From: Pseudomonas putida
GTDB lineage: Bacteria; Pseudomonadota; Gammaproteobacteria; Pseudomonadales; Pseudomonadaceae
DNA length: 64,000 nucleotides
Direction of reading: 5' to 3'
NCBI GenBank assembly: GCA_041879295.1
Contig: CP047152.1
Coordinates: 3,601,501-3,665,500, forward strand
Both the position numbers and the translations under genes were made by a program. Numbering within the stretch: the stretch's first letter is position 1; each line of letters begins with the position of its first letter. Below are positions 37,943 through 49,554 of the stretch, in pieces. The notes under the pieces were generated by a model. The model was not told the DNA's origin. It worked only from the letters and a program-made list of their open reading frames with translations, and made no database searches.

Positions 37943-38977
37943 CTAGCAATTGACTCGGGAAAGCGCATATTCCGGGGCCGCCCCCCGTTGCGCCGTCAGC
38001 CAGGCCTGCATTCGCCGGTACAGGCCGCGCTCCAGCCACTGGTAGCTGAACCACGACATTAGTCCAATGGACGGCACGCACAGGGCAAATGTCAGGAACG
38101 GGTTCAGCTGCAGCCGCTGGCTGGCGAACCAGCCTGCATACAGCACCAGCACATGAATCAGGTACACCGAGTACGAACAGTCGCCAAGGGCCTTGAGCAG
38201 CCGATTGCCCTGGAACAGCGGCTCCATGGCCACGAAGGCCAGCACAATCATCGCGCTCGGCATACCCCAGTGCAGCAAGCGCTGGGAAGCGTCCAGATAG
38301 TAGATCGCCAGGCCCGCCACACCGAGCAACGCCAGCGGCAACCACCGGCCCTGGCGGATCAGCCCGCGGCGGTACAGTACGCCGACACCAATGCCCAGCA
38401 GAAACTCGTAGATGATGTCGTTGTTGTAGAAGCGGCTGACCACGCCCATGCGCCCCAGTACCTCACTGACCAGCAACAGTGCGGCAGTCACCAGCAGCAG
38501 GTGATGCTGTTGGCGTACCAGGAACGCCAGGCCGAACAGCAGGTAGAAGAACATCTCGAAGTTCAGCGTCCAGCCCACGTTCAGGGTCGGGTACAGGCCG
38601 TAGCCACCTGGGTTTTCCGCCGGGATGAACAGCAGTGACAGCAACAGGTGCGGCCAGGTAAACGCCTGATGTGGCATCCATTGGCTGCATGCCAGCAGCA
38701 ACATGGCCATCAGGGCGGTGTAGAACCAGTAGGCAGGAACGATGCGCAGCGCCCGGTTGAGCAGGAACTGGCGCGGTTCGATGGCTTTGTCGCGGGTCGA
38801 CAGGTAGATGACCAGTCCACTGATGACGAAGAAGATGTCGACGCCTACCGCGCCACGGTTGGTAAGCAGTTGGCCGATGGGGCCGGTGGCGTGGAAGTCG
38901 AAGAAGATCTGCATGAAATGGTGGCAGACCACCACCCAGGCGGCGAACGCCCGCAGTGCCTGAAGCGAATACAGCAT
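37943..38977 (-). CDS. Acyltransferase family 3 membrane protein
   Basis: 344 residues from ATG 38977 (AGGG upstream; the product begins MLYSLQALRAFAAWVVVCHHF as is normal). About ten helices; family motifs include the R..A...VV..H start, GAVGVDIFFVISGLVIY, RFLLNR-like RQFLLNRALRIVPAYW and GDCSYSVYLIHV. These enzymes move acyl groups, often acetyl, onto sugars of surface polysaccharide or O-antigen. No sugar-synthesis genes adjoin it, so the acceptor is unknown. A frame extension to 39127 looks non-coding. Confidence 0.88.
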   Translation of the reverse strand: MLYSLQALRAFAAWVVVCHHFMQIFFDFHATGPIGQLLTNRGAVGVDIFFVISGLVIYLSTRDKAIEPRQFLLNRALRIVPAYWFYTALMAMLLLACSQWMPHQAFTWPHLLLSLLFIPAENPGGYGLYPTLNVGWTLNFEMFFYLLFGLAFLVRQQHHLLLVTAALLLVSEVLGRMGVVSRFYNNDIIYEFLLGIGVGVLYRRGLIRQGRWLPLALLGVAGLAIYYLDASQRLLHWGMPSAMIVLAFVAMEPLFQGNRLLKALGDCSYSVYLIHVLVLYAGWFASQRLQLNPFLTFALCVPSIGLMSWFSYQWLERGLYRRMQAWLTAQRGAAPEYALSRVNC

Positions 38978-39149
38978 GGAATACCCTGCGCTTGGCGGTG
39001 CATTGAGGCCCGTATCGAGTGCAGAGGCCAGCGCCAGCCTTGATGGCAGCGCCATACTCGCGAAGGGCTGCAAAGCAGCCCCTTTGCAATCGATCAAGAC
39101 CACCCACCGTTTCCGACCGCAGGGCACTCGGAAAAGTCAGCCAACCCGA

Positions 39150-41450
39150 TCAGAGGTTCTCGTAGCGGTTCATGTCCAGCACGCCCGCCTCGACCGGTTC
39201 GGTCTCCTTGATATAGCTGTTCAGGTCGTGGAAGTAGTGCCAGAACGCTGGGTGACTGCGGCGCACACCCCAGCGCATGACAATGCGCTCGAACTTCGCC
39301 GCGTCATCTTTCGCATACTCCATGTCCTCGACGAACTCCGGCACATCCTTGGTCGGGATGTTGAAGATGAAGTTCGGGTAGCTGGTGAGCACACCCGGGT
39401 ACAGGGTCAGGGTATCCAGCCCCGGCTGGTAGCGGTACGCCTCACCCAGCAGGAACGCCACGTTGCTGTGCGCGCGGTTGCGCAGCAGGCTGTACACCTG
39501 ACGCTGGCCGTCCTGCCCTTCGATACGCAGCATGGTCGCCTCGGGCAACTGGTTGATCACCTTCAGCCCGGCCGCCGGGCGCGACACCAGTCGGCTGAGC
39601 GACTGCTCGGCATTGCGGAACTCTTCGCTGATCTGCGACCGTGAGCAGAACGCGCCCTGGCAGCGATTGATCGGGTCCGGCGCGGCATTCAGGCTACCGG
39701 TGCGCTGCAGCAGCTTCAGGCCAAAGTCGCGCTTGGGGTTGCGCGAGTCGAGCTTGATACCACTCGGGGTGTCGGTGTCGATGTCTTCATAATCCATCCA
39801 CATCTTCACCTTGCCACTGTTCTGGTACCAGTCGCCAAGGATCGCCTTGCGCTGGTCGGCCGGCATCAGGCGCAGGAAGTTGATCTCGGCGCCATTGCGG
39901 ATCAGGTCGAAGTACAGGCGCGTCTGCAACTGGTGCGAAACGTTGCCATACACATCGAAGTTGACCGCCAACTGGTAATACGTGCGCTCGAACAACGGGT
40001 AGTCGAACAGCCACACAGTCAGCGGTACATCCCCCACCAGGCCCTTGGTCACCGATGCGCTGTCGAAGTGGCGGAAGATGCTCAGCAGCGCATTGTCGTT
40101 ACCGGCCCACAGCGTCGACCATCTCGGTGCCGGCATTTCGGCATAGGCTTCACGGCGCAGTTTCTCGTAGTCGTTGCGCTTGTCACGATAGGCGTGCCAC
40201 AGGCTCAGCACACTGCCCACGTCATCGATCTGGCCAGGCATGGCCAGCAAGGGCGTAGCCTTGCCCCGATACTCGGCATCGGTGATGTAGCGATCGAAGG
40301 CCGGCTCCTGGAACAGCGCCCAGAAGTTGTCGCGGATCACGTCAGTGGCAATCTGCCCGCGGCACACCGGGCCACGGATGAAGGTGCGCACGAAGTACTC
40401 GGCGTTATCCAGCATGAACTGGTAGCGCGCCACCGCCGGGATCGCCTCGAAGGTTTCAAACGGATTGGCCCGGTGGCGCGGGCCGTAGCCCGGAAGCGCG
40501 GTGGCATGCCAGTCGCCGGCGTAGAACAGCTGCTTCACGCGCTTAAGTTTCTGCGGCCCCATCGGGTAGGTGATGTGCGTCTTGTGCACGATCACGCCCT
40601 GCACCGGGATCAACCGGTAGTAGAAGTCCGTGCCCGGCGGGTCGTTGGGGCGGCGGGTGGCAATGATATCGACCGGCTTGCCACTTGGCGTGCGCGAGCG
40701 CACCCACTGGAAGAAGTGGCCCTGCTCGCCGCCAACGAAGTAGATATGTGCCAGGAACAGGTGCTCGTACAGCCAGCGGCCCACCAGCGCCTCGGTGGAA
40801 CCCGGGCGGTTGAGCAGTTCTTCCCACTCTGCGATTTGCCTGGCCTCGGCCGCGCTAGGCTGGATCGGCTGATACTCCACCGGCGCACCGGCCGCCAGCC
40901 AGCGGCGCATGGTGGTGTATTCGTCGTCGGTCAGCCCGGTCACCGCCAGCGGCATGCCCTCCTTGGGGTGTGCGCCGGCATAGGCGTCGAATTCATGGGG
41001 CAACGGGCACATGTTGTTGCGGCTCAGGCCCAGGACGATCTCTTCGGGCAGCTTGGCGTTGGGCGTAAGCGGGGTTTTGTGGCCCAACTCCAGCATGCGC
41101 GCCATCAGCGCAGCCTGACTGCCCTGGTTGTCGAGCACCGAGTAGAAGCCCTTCTTGCGCCATTGCTCTTCGCTGTGTGCGTCGTAGAACAGCCGCGTGG
41201 TGGGCACCGCCTTGCTCCGCTCGCCCTGGTACACCGGGACCTTGCTGGCCCCGCGTACAGCGCCTTCAGGGCTTTCCAGCTTCAGCTGGCAGGCGGCGTC
41301 GTTGCAGGCATGGCAGGCCACGCACTTCTCGGTAAAGATCGGTTGAATGTCCCGGGTGTAGGAAATGGCCGGGCTCGACTGGGGGGCTTGCCCGAATGCC
41401 GCGCCGCTGATGAGCAGGGCGAAGGCGCCAGCAAGGATACGATGCACCAT
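39150..41450 (-). CDS. cti: Periplasmic fatty acid cis/trans isomerase
   Basis: 766 residues from ATG 41450, the length known for P. putida Cti. A signal peptide (VHRILAGAFALLISGAAFG) leads to the heme c site CVACH and then a second Cys pair. The enzyme converts cis to trans unsaturated fatty acids in membrane phospholipids, giving quick protection against solvents, heat and metals. It is constitutive and periplasmic. Its divergent neighbour metH is also beside cti in known P. putida strains. The upstream ATG at 41501 would break the signal peptide. Confidence 0.95.
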   Translation of the reverse strand: MVHRILAGAFALLISGAAFGQAPQSSPAISYTRDIQPIFTEKCVACHACNDAACQLKLESPEGAVRGASKVPVYQGERSKAVPTTRLFYDAHSEEQWRKKGFYSVLDNQGSQAALMARMLELGHKTPLTPNAKLPEEIVLGLSRNNMCPLPHEFDAYAGAHPKEGMPLAVTGLTDDEYTTMRRWLAAGAPVEYQPIQPSAAEARQIAEWEELLNRPGSTEALVGRWLYEHLFLAHIYFVGGEQGHFFQWVRSRTPSGKPVDIIATRRPNDPPGTDFYYRLIPVQGVIVHKTHITYPMGPQKLKRVKQLFYAGDWHATALPGYGPRHRANPFETFEAIPAVARYQFMLDNAEYFVRTFIRGPVCRGQIATDVIRDNFWALFQEPAFDRYITDAEYRGKATPLLAMPGQIDDVGSVLSLWHAYRDKRNDYEKLRREAYAEMPAPRWSTLWAGNDNALLSIFRHFDSASVTKGLVGDVPLTVWLFDYPLFERTYYQLAVNFDVYGNVSHQLQTRLYFDLIRNGAEINFLRLMPADQRKAILGDWYQNSGKVKMWMDYEDIDTDTPSGIKLDSRNPKRDFGLKLLQRTGSLNAAPDPINRCQGAFCSRSQISEEFRNAEQSLSRLVSRPAAGLKVINQLPEATMLRIEGQDGQRQVYSLLRNRAHSNVAFLLGEAYRYQPGLDTLTLYPGVLTSYPNFIFNIPTKDVPEFVEDMEYAKDDAAKFERIVMRWGVRRSHPAFWHYFHDLNSYIKETEPVEAGVLDMNRYENL

Positions 41451-41632
41451 GTGCGGAAAGTCCTGGTTCTTGAAAGCCATCACGATTTGTTGCCTGGTCA
41501 TCCTGGGTGCTTTGCGCTGTCAGCGCCCGCTCAACATGAGCAGTTTTCATGCAAATGGGCGACATGCCTAAAAACCGCGCAGCTTTGTTATGATTCGGCA
41601 CCTTCTGATATTTGCCCGACCAGGTAGTTCCT

Positions 41633-45340
<3,708 letters not shown>

Positions 45341-45350
45341 ACGACTGAGC

Positions 45351-45442
45351 TGGCTTCTTCGCGGGCTTGCCCACACAGGTATGAAACAGGCCTCAAGGGC
45401 CATGATTTACCTGTAGGGGCGGGTGTACCCGCGAAGAGGCCG
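45351..45442. repeat. REP pair (REPIN) after metH
   Basis: Inverted arms TTCTTCGCGGGCTTGCCC... and ...GGTGTACCCGCGAAGAGGCC flank about 40 nt. Same family as the pair at 9949-10036. It fills most of the metH-DUF2970 gap. Confidence 0.8.
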
Positions 45443-45509
45443 GCACAGGCAACCTCGCAACCATTGCCTACACTGTCCCTGATTGCCTCTGATTTCCCCA
45501 GGAGCCACC

Positions 45510-45725
45510 ATGGACGATTCCAGCCAGGGCAAACCCCCGACCCTCTGGCAGATGCTTCACAGCATCCTCGCCGCCGCCTTCGGCGTGCAAAGCGGCAAAA
45601 ACCGCGCACGCGACTTCACCCACGGCAAAGCCAGCCATTTCATTGCGCTGGGGGCGCTGTTCACCCTGGTGTTCATCGCGATTTTGATCGGCCTGGTGCA
45701 GTTGGCCCTGCACCTGACCCGCTAA
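45510..45725 (+). CDS. DUF2970 small membrane protein
   Basis: 71 residues from ATG 45510, with AGGAGCC upstream. A short cytoplasmic N-terminus with PTLWQMLHSILAAAFGVQSGKNRARDF, the DUF2970 hallmark, precedes a single helix near the C-terminus (FIALGALFTLVFIAILIGLV). Function is unknown; the family is widespread in beta- and gammaproteobacteria. Flanked by REP elements on both sides. Confidence 0.85.
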   Translation: MDDSSQGKPPTLWQMLHSILAAAFGVQSGKNRARDFTHGKASHFIALGALFTLVFIAILIGLVQLALHLTR

Positions 45726-45732
45726 CCTGTGC

Positions 45733-45765
45733 CGCCCTCTTCGCGGGTAAACCCGCGCCTACAAC
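45733..45765. repeat. Single REP element
   Basis: CGCCCTCTTCGCGGGTAAACCCGCG: the same core as the REP pairs, with a GCGGGT-AA-ACCCGC palindrome, just after the DUF2970 gene; may serve as its terminator. Confidence 0.65.
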
Positions 45766-45828
45766 GGTCCTGCGTCATTTTCAAGGCAGATGTTTCCACT
45801 GCGCAGAGGCGGGCACAGGCAATAATAA

Positions 45829-45859
45829 AGCGCCGGCGGGATTCCCTCCCGCAGGCGCT
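45829..45859 (-). terminator. Rho-independent terminator of the 37-aa gene
   Basis: AGCGCC-g-GCGGGA, loop TTCCC, TCCCGC-a-GGCGCT; on the minus strand it is followed by TTATTATT. Strong, and correctly placed 30 nt after the small gene. Confidence 0.8.
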
Positions 45860-45888
45860 CCTGTTACATCACGGTCTTGAGTTTCAAG

Positions 45889-46002
45889 TCACTGGTGGCT
45901 GACCCAATACACGGCAGTGACTACCACCAGAACGATCAGGCAGAGGATCGCCCAGGCATCGACACTGCTGTCAGCTTTGCGGACCTTGGTTGGGTTTCCC
46001 AT
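45889..46002 (-). CDS. 37-residue single-pass membrane protein
   Basis: A very short gene starting MGNPTKVRKADSSVDAWAI, with a hydrophobic helix over about residues 16-33 (AWAILCLIVLVVVTAVYW) and the end VSHQ. Support comes from AAGAGG seven bases before the ATG, a positive-inside N-terminus, and a good terminator after the stop. Small one-helix proteins of this shape are common in Pseudomonas but I cannot name its family. The likely role is to modulate a larger membrane complex, which is inference. Confidence 0.75.
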   Translation of the reverse strand: MGNPTKVRKADSSVDAWAILCLIVLVVVTAVYWVSHQ

Positions 46003-46087
46003 TGCATTGCCTCTTGTAGTGGTTATGGGAATGCACTTCACCACCAGCAGTTAAGACGAGCAATGTCCTTCCCTCAAGCGGGGTCAT

Positions 46088-47164
46088 TCAATATTCGACC
46101 GGTGACGCCAGAAACGGGTAACGGTAACCGGGCGGCCGCCCTTCGGCACTGTAACGCCGGAAATCGACGCCGTAGTCGTCCCTTTCCAGCAGCTTCAACC
46201 AACGCCTGGCCTTGGCCTGATCGATTTCCTGCAATACCGGAACACGGCGCTCGCGCAGGCCGTCGCGGTTCAACGCCAGACCATGGGCATCATCGTGCAG
46301 CATCACCATGGCCCAACCGCCAAGGGTGAAATGCCCCCCCATCAGCACGCTCAAGCGCCCATCGATACGCGCGCGCAAGGCTTCGGCCGAGCTGTTGACG
46401 GCACCGAACAGCACATCACTCCCCGGTGTATACCCGGCCTCCTCGAACGCCTGCATCGCACCAAAGGCCATCTGGTCATTGGCCGACCACACCAGGCGGG
46501 TGGCCGGGTAACGCTCCAGCAACTGTTGCGCCTGCTCGTAGGCGCGCTGGCGGTTCCAGCCGCCGTATACCACCTGCCGCAAGCGCACCTGAGGGAAATC
46601 GGCCAAGGCGCGGCGCATGCCCTCAACGCGCAACTGCGAGGCCGGGGTGGTCTTGACCCCGGCAAAGGCAAGCAGATCCACCGGCCCTGCGTTGCGAGGC
46701 AGTTGTGCGAGCATCGAGTGCAACATCTGGTAGCCCGCCTGCTCGTCGTTGCTCATCAAGGTACCCAGCGGCTCGGCATACTTGTCGGGCTGAGCCTCGA
46801 TGCTGAGGCGCTGGCTGGCGGTCAGGCCATTGTTGACCAGCAGCAGTTTCACCCCGGTGCCACGCGACAGGCGCAGGATTTCCGGTGCCACGTACTGCTC
46901 GTTGACCAGTACCAGGTAATCCGGCCGCTGCGGCGCGTTCAGGATCGTCCGGGCCTGGGTCAGTATCAGGTCGGCGCGGCGCTCGCTGTATTGCACCTGC
47001 AGGGACATGCCCAGCTCGTCCGCGGCGGCCTTCATGAAGCGGGTATAGCTGGTCCAGAATGTCTCGGTGGACAGCCCCGGGTTGAGAAACACCACCGAAG
47101 CCGGTTGCGCATTTGCCACCAGTGGCAAGGCTAGGCACAAGCTTTGGCACAGGGCCTTGAGCAT
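46088..47164 (-). CDS. Periplasmic sugar-binding-like protein (PBP1 family), orphan
   Basis: 358 residues from ATG 47164, which opens a signal peptide (MLKALCQSLCLALPLVANA). The fold markers are VVFLNPGLSTETFWTSYTRFMKAAADELGM, DYLVLVNEQYVAPEILRL, VKLLLVNNGLT, and LVWSANDQMAFGAMQAFEEAGYTPG, as in LacI/ribose-type binding proteins. No ABC permease or ATPase gene is nearby, so it may feed a distant transporter or a chemoreceptor or kinase. The ligand is unknown. The 213-nt region shared with cysI contains an AT-rich stretch (47255-47300) but no motif I could assign. Confidence 0.82.
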   Translation of the reverse strand: MLKALCQSLCLALPLVANAQPASVVFLNPGLSTETFWTSYTRFMKAAADELGMSLQVQYSERRADLILTQARTILNAPQRPDYLVLVNEQYVAPEILRLSRGTGVKLLLVNNGLTASQRLSIEAQPDKYAEPLGTLMSNDEQAGYQMLHSMLAQLPRNAGPVDLLAFAGVKTTPASQLRVEGMRRALADFPQVRLRQVVYGGWNRQRAYEQAQQLLERYPATRLVWSANDQMAFGAMQAFEEAGYTPGSDVLFGAVNSSAEALRARIDGRLSVLMGGHFTLGGWAMVMLHDDAHGLALNRDGLRERRVPVLQEIDQAKARRWLKLLERDDYGVDFRRYSAEGRPPGYRYPFLASPVEY

Positions 47165-47377
47165 GGGGTCACATCTCTGCGAAGCAAACGCCGGATTATA
47201 AACGCCTGGCGACACTCAACGCACAAATGGCAGTCAATCTCACATAGTCCATTTGGTTCTTTTCATATGCAAAAACATCACTTTAGCGCATAACCGCAAC
47301 CTGATATCGTTCCCCGGCTCCGTACCGGAGTGCGCGGCCGTGCGCGCGAATAGCTGCATGCCTGAGACAGGACTTTT

Positions 47378-49030
47378 ATGTACGTATACGACGAGTACGA
47401 TCAGCGGATCATCGAGGACCGCGTCAAGCAGTTCCGTGATCAGACCCGCCGCTACCTGGCCGGTGAGCTGAGCGAAGAAGAATTCCGCCCTCTGCGCCTG
47501 CAGAACGGCCTTTATATCCAACGTTTCGCGCCGATGCTGCGTGTCGCGGTGCCGTACGGCCAGTTGAACGCCAATCAGGTCCGCACCCTGGCCAAGATCG
47601 CTCGCGACTACGACAAGGGCTATGCCCACATCTCCACCCGCCAGAACGTGCAGTTCAACTGGCCGGCGCTGGAGGACATCCCCGACATCCTCGCCGAGCT
47701 GGCCACCGTGCAGATGCACGCGATCCAGACCAGCGGCAACTGCCTGCGCAACACCACCACCGACCAGTTCGCCGGTGTGGCAGCAGACGAAATCGTCGAC
47801 CCGCGCCCGTGGTGTGAAATCGTCCGTCAGTGGACCACCTTCCACCCGGAATTCGCCTACCTGCCACGCAAGTTCAAGATCGCCATCAACGGCTCGCAGG
47901 AAGACCGCGCCGCCATCGAAGTGCACGACATCGGCCTGGAGCCGGTGCGCAACGCTGCCGGTGAACTGGGCTTCCGTGTGCTGGTCGGTGGTGGCCTGGG
48001 CCGTACCCCGGTGGTGGGCTCGTTCATCAACGAGTTCCTGCCGTGGCAGGACCTGATCAGCTACCTCGACGCCATCCTGCGCGTGTACAACCGTTACGGT
48101 CGCCGTGACAACAAGTACAAGGCGCGGATCAAGATTCTGGTCAAGGCCCTTACCCCGGAAGTGTTCGCCGAAAAGGTCGAGGCCGAAATGGTCCACCTGC
48201 GAGGCGGCAGCACCACCCTGACCGAGGCCGAAGTGCAGCGTGTGTCGCGCCACTTCGTCGACCCCGAGTACCTCGCACTCGACAACGTCGACTACACCGC
48301 ACTGGATGCCGAGTACCCAGGGTTCGCCCGCTGGCGCTCGCGCAACACCCGTGCCCACAAACGCCCGGGTTACGTGGCTGTGACCCTGTCACTCAAGCCG
48401 ACCGGTGTTGCTCCGGGTGACTTGACCGACAAGCAGCTGGACGCCGTGGCCGACCTGGCCGAACGCTACAGCTTCGGCTTCCTGCGCACCTCGCACGAGC
48501 AGAACATCATCCTCGCCGATGTCGAGCAGCGCCAGCTGCACGCGCTGTGGCTGGAACTGCGCGAAGGCGGCTTCGCCACTCCGAACATCGGCCTGCTGAC
48601 CGACATCATCTGCTGCCCGGGTGGCGACTACTGCTCGCTGGCCAACGCCAAGTCGATCCCGATTGCCGAGTCCATCCAGCGCCGTTTCGACGACCTGGAC
48701 TACCTGTTCGACATCGGCGAAATCGACCTGAACATCTCCGGCTGCATGAACGCCTGCGGCCACCACCACGTGGGCCACATCGGCATCCTCGGCGTGGACA
48801 AGAAGGGTGAGGAGTTCTACCAGGTGTCGCTGGGCGGCAACGCCGCGCGCGGCGCAAGCCTGGGCAAGATCCTTGGCCCGTCCTTCGCGCAGGATGACAT
48901 GGCCGATGTGATCGAGAAGCTGATTGCCGTGTACGTCGAGCAACGTACCGAGGAAGAGCGTTTCATCGACACCTACCAGCGTATTGGCATCGACCCCTTC
49001 AAGGAACGCGTCTATGCAGCGAATCATTAA
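47378..49030 (+). CDS. cysI: Assimilatory sulfite reductase (siroheme, CysI)
   Basis: 550 residues with two tandem nitrite/sulfite reductase repeats. The 4Fe-4S/siroheme ligands are in CCPGGDYCSLANAKSIP and SGCMNACGHHHVGHIGI, all four Cys present. It reduces sulfite to sulfide for cysteine synthesis and in Pseudomonas is paired with a DUF934 protein. The TxRxNxQ segment ISTRQNVQFN is present in the first repeat. AGGA lies before the ATG. CysB control is expected from the family, but no site was identified. Confidence 0.95.
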   Translation: MYVYDEYDQRIIEDRVKQFRDQTRRYLAGELSEEEFRPLRLQNGLYIQRFAPMLRVAVPYGQLNANQVRTLAKIARDYDKGYAHISTRQNVQFNWPALEDIPDILAELATVQMHAIQTSGNCLRNTTTDQFAGVAADEIVDPRPWCEIVRQWTTFHPEFAYLPRKFKIAINGSQEDRAAIEVHDIGLEPVRNAAGELGFRVLVGGGLGRTPVVGSFINEFLPWQDLISYLDAILRVYNRYGRRDNKYKARIKILVKALTPEVFAEKVEAEMVHLRGGSTTLTEAEVQRVSRHFVDPEYLALDNVDYTALDAEYPGFARWRSRNTRAHKRPGYVAVTLSLKPTGVAPGDLTDKQLDAVADLAERYSFGFLRTSHEQNIILADVEQRQLHALWLELREGGFATPNIGLLTDIICCPGGDYCSLANAKSIPIAESIQRRFDDLDYLFDIGEIDLNISGCMNACGHHHVGHIGILGVDKKGEEFYQVSLGGNAARGASLGKILGPSFAQDDMADVIEKLIAVYVEQRTEEERFIDTYQRIGIDPFKERVYAANH

Positions 49031-49508
49031 GAACAACCAGATCGTCGACGAAACCTGGCACCTGCTGCCCAAGGAAACCTCGTTCGACGAGCTGACCAAC
49101 TGCGACGACTACATCGTCCCGCTACAGATGTGGCGCGACCATGCCCATGTGCTCAAGGCCCGCGATGGTGGCTTGGGTGTATGGCTGGACAGCGACCAGG
49201 AAGCGGAGGAAATCGGCGAAGACGTGCACCACTTCCAGGTCATCGCCCTGAACTTCCCGGCATTCACCGACGGCCGCAGCTACTCCAATGCGCGCCTGCT
49301 GCGTGACCGCTACAAGTTCAAAGGCGAACTGCGCGCCATCGGCGATGTGCTGCGCGACCAGCTGTTCTTCATGGCCCGCTGCGGCTTCGACGCATTCGCC
49401 ATCCGTGCCGACAAGGACCCGGAAGACGCGCTGCAAAGCCTGAAGGACTTCTCGGTGACCTACCAGGCCGCCACCGACGAACCGCTGCCGCTATTCCGCC
49501 GCCGCTGA
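49014..49508 (+). CDS. DUF934 protein paired with CysI
   Basis: 164 residues, overlapping cysI by 17 nt. The C-terminal half contains the DUF934 core: LNFPAFTDGRSYSNARLLRDRY, GELRAIGDVLRDQLFFMARCGFDAF and ALQSLKDFSVTYQ. Family members always sit beside cysI-type genes and probably act as its partner or electron-delivery factor; the mechanism is not settled. It ends before a strong terminator. Confidence 0.92.
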   Translation: MQRIIKNNQIVDETWHLLPKETSFDELTNCDDYIVPLQMWRDHAHVLKARDGGLGVWLDSDQEAEEIGEDVHHFQVIALNFPAFTDGRSYSNARLLRDRYKFKGELRAIGDVLRDQLFFMARCGFDAFAIRADKDPEDALQSLKDFSVTYQAATDEPLPLFRRR

Positions 49509-49524
49509 TCGTCCCGCCCCAGCG

Positions 49525-49550
49525 AACAGCCCGCCTCTCGGCGGGCTGTT
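49525..49550. terminator. Bidirectional rho-independent terminator
   Basis: AACAGCCCGCC-TCTC-GGCGGGCTGTT, perfect 11-bp stem followed by TCGTT, between the DUF934 gene and NEL copy 3. Confidence 0.85.
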
Positions 49551-49554
49551 TCGT

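Noticed and set aside
41451..41632. Cobalamin, SAM or SAH riboswitch before metH
   Set aside because: I could not find a B12-box or the conserved cores of SAM/SAH riboswitches in the 180 nt; only an ordinary promoter-like TTATGATT is seen.
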